From: CAWJMD01 sp963843835 | GTDB lineage: Bacteria; Actinomycetota; Actinomycetes; Actinomycetales; CAWJMD01 | Reading direction: 5' to 3' | Assembly: GCA_963843835.1 (NCBI GenBank) | Contig: CAWJMD010000008.1 | Location: 186,001 to 250,000, forward strand | DNA: 64,000 nucleotides | Shown: positions 62,822 to 64,000 of the stretch, one piece after another | Position numbering within the stretch: the first letter of the stretch is position 1 | How the letters are laid out: every line of letters starts with the position of its first letter | Notes under the pieces: model-generated | Seen by the model: only the letters and a program-made list of their open reading frames with translations | The model's database searches: none | What the model was told of the DNA's origin: nothing | Translations under genes and position numbers: made by a program

Positions 62822-64000
62822 ATGGCGAGCTTCGTCGACCGGGTGGTGCTGCACGTGGCCGGTGGCGACGGCGGTCACGGCGTCGCGTCCGTCCACCGCG
62901 AGAAGTTCAAGCCGCTGGGGGGCCCGGACGGCGGCAACGGCGGACGCGGCGGCGACGTCGTCCTCGTGGTCGACCCGTCCACGACCACGCTGCTGGAGTA
63001 CCACCACACGCCGCACCGCACGGGCGGCAAGGGCGCCCCGGGCGAGGGCGGGATGCGGCACGGCCGCAACGGCGAGGACGTCGAGCTGCGTGTCCCCAGC
63101 GGCACCATCGTCAAGGACTCCCGTGGCGAGATCATCGCTGACCTGGTCGGCGCGGGAACCCGTTTCGTCGTGGCCGCCGGTGGTCGCGGCGGGCTCGGCA
63201 ACGCCGCGCTCGCCTCCGCGCGTCGCAAGGCGCCCGGCTTCGCGCTGCTCGGTGAGCCCGGCTTCTCCGACGACATCGTCCTCGAGCTCAAGTCCGTCGC
63301 CGACGTCGCGCTCGTCGGGTTCCCGAGCGCCGGCAAGTCCAGCCTGATCGCCGTGCTGTCGGCCGCGCGTCCAAAGATCGCCGACTACCCGTTCACCACG
63401 CTGGTGCCGAACCTCGGTGTGGTGCAGGCGGGCGACGTCCGCTTCACCGTCGCCGACGTCCCCGGCCTGATCCCCGGCGCCAGCGAGGGCAAGGGCCTCG
63501 GGCTCGAGTTCCTGCGCCACGTCGAGCGGTGCGCAGCTCTCGTCCACGTGATCGACTGCGCCACGCTCGAACCGGACCGCGACCCCCTCAGCGACCTCGA
63601 CGCGATCGAGCACGAGCTCGCCGCCTACCCCGTCGACCCCGACTCGACCGGTTCCGCCGTCCCGCTCACCGAGCGTCCGCGGATCGTGGCCCTCAACAAG
63701 GTCGACATCCCCGAGGGACGTGAGCTGGCCGAGCTCGTACGCCCCGAGCTGGAGGAGCGCGGCTACCAGGTGGTCGAGGTCTCGGCCACGTCGCGCGACG
63801 GGCTGAAGGCCCTCTCGTTCGCGATGGCGGCCCTCGTCAAGGACGCCCGCGAGGCCGCGCCCGCGCCGGAGGCCACACGCGTCGTGATCCGCCCCGTCGC
63901 GGTCGACGACGCCGGCTTCACCGTCACGCGCGAGCAGGACCCCCACGACATGGACCAGGTGCTGTTCCGCGTGGAGGGCGTCAAGCCCGAGCGGTGGGTG
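62822..64000 (+). CDS. obgE: GTPase Obg (cut by window end)
   Basis: The first 393 codons are visible. The Obg fold is at the N-terminus (FVDRVVLHVAGGDGGHG, then GGNGGRGGDVV and AAGGRGGLGN). The G domain has G1 GFPSAGKSS at 166-174, G3 DVPGLIPGA and G4 NKVD. The C-terminal OCT domain is just beginning at the edge (DDAGFTVTREQDP). Obg is an essential GTPase for 50S ribosome assembly and growth control. The start is ATG 62822. Its place after rpmA is universal in actinobacteria. Confidence 0.95.
   Translation, partial: MASFVDRVVLHVAGGDGGHGVASVHREKFKPLGGPDGGNGGRGGDVVLVVDPSTTTLLEYHHTPHRTGGKGAPGEGGMRHGRNGEDVELRVPSGTIVKDSRGEIIADLVGAGTRFVVAAGGRGGLGNAALASARRKAPGFALLGEPGFSDDIVLELKSVADVALVGFPSAGKSSLIAVLSAARPKIADYPFTTLVPNLGVVQAGDVRFTVADVPGLIPGASEGKGLGLEFLRHVERCAALVHVIDCATLEPDRDPLSDLDAIEHELAAYPVDPDSTGSAVPLTERPRIVALNKVDIPEGRELAELVRPELEERGYQVVEVSATSRDGLKALSFAMAALVKDAREAAPAPEATRVVIRPVAVDDAGFTVTREQDPHDMDQVLFRVEGVKPERWV

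Overview
This is a high-GC (roughly 70%) chromosomal segment from an actinobacterium. Evidence for that is GTG starts everywhere, several probable leaderless genes, a mycothiol-dependent nitroreductase homologue, paired clpP1/clpP2, an actinobacterial translational T-box in front of ileS, and a core gene order that parallels the Mycobacterium tuberculosis rpiB/pepN to obg segment (pepN, nitroreductase, rpiB ... tig, clpP1, clpP2, clpX ... valS ... folC, DUF4233, ndk ... rne, rplU, rpmA, obgE). A Nocardioidaceae-like member of the Propionibacteriales is a reasonable guess, but nothing in the window fixes the genus.

Layout. 1-2.9 kb: start of pepN, a DsbA-fold nitroreductase homologue, rpiB and an Eis-like acetyltransferase. 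3-17.6 kb: an accessory stretch with a membrane SpoIIE-type phosphatase, a serine hydrolase, an MFS transporter, a GNAT acetyltransferase, two FtsX-type ABC export/lipoprotein-type systems (one with a PadR repressor), a glyoxalase-fold protein, a decayed ATP-grasp-like gene and an unusual asparagine-synthetase-like protein. 17.7-20.9 kb: the ppsR-ppsA pair (PEP synthase and its regulatory kinase/phosphorylase). 20.9-26.5 kb: tRNA-Gly, tRNA-Pro, tig, clpP1, clpP2, clpX (protein quality control, with a ClgR-like site) and a probable Cys-His-Asp hydrolase. 26.5-33.5 kb: valS, a VIT-family transporter and T-box-controlled ileS; about 5 kb here (28.3-33.5 kb) carries many single-base frame breaks. 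33.5-40.1 kb: flavoprotein, folC operon, PHP protein, ndk and a TIGR03960 radical SAM protein.

40.1-58.1 kb is an accessory block that separates the radical SAM gene from its usual partner (TIGR03936/DUF2344). It holds a small P-loop kinase-like gene, a membrane alpha/beta-hydrolase, an MFS fragment, a lipoprotein, a NarL-type two-component system, a large LuxR-family ATPase regulator, a truncated HD gene, and a compact six-gene operon on the minus strand (49.5-56.0 kb). That operon encodes an ethanolamine-permease-like APC transporter, a glutamine-synthetase-like ligase, a class I gamma-glutamyl hydrolase, an aldehyde dehydrogenase, a short-chain dehydrogenase and a GntR/FadR regulator. In front of it sit a near-consensus promoter and a perfect 9+9 operator palindrome. 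The gene set fits gamma-glutamylation-dependent catabolism of an amino alcohol such as ethanolamine, and it is the most interesting system in the window. 58.1-64 kb returns to core genes: DUF2344, RNase E/G, rplU, rpmA and obgE (cut by the window end).
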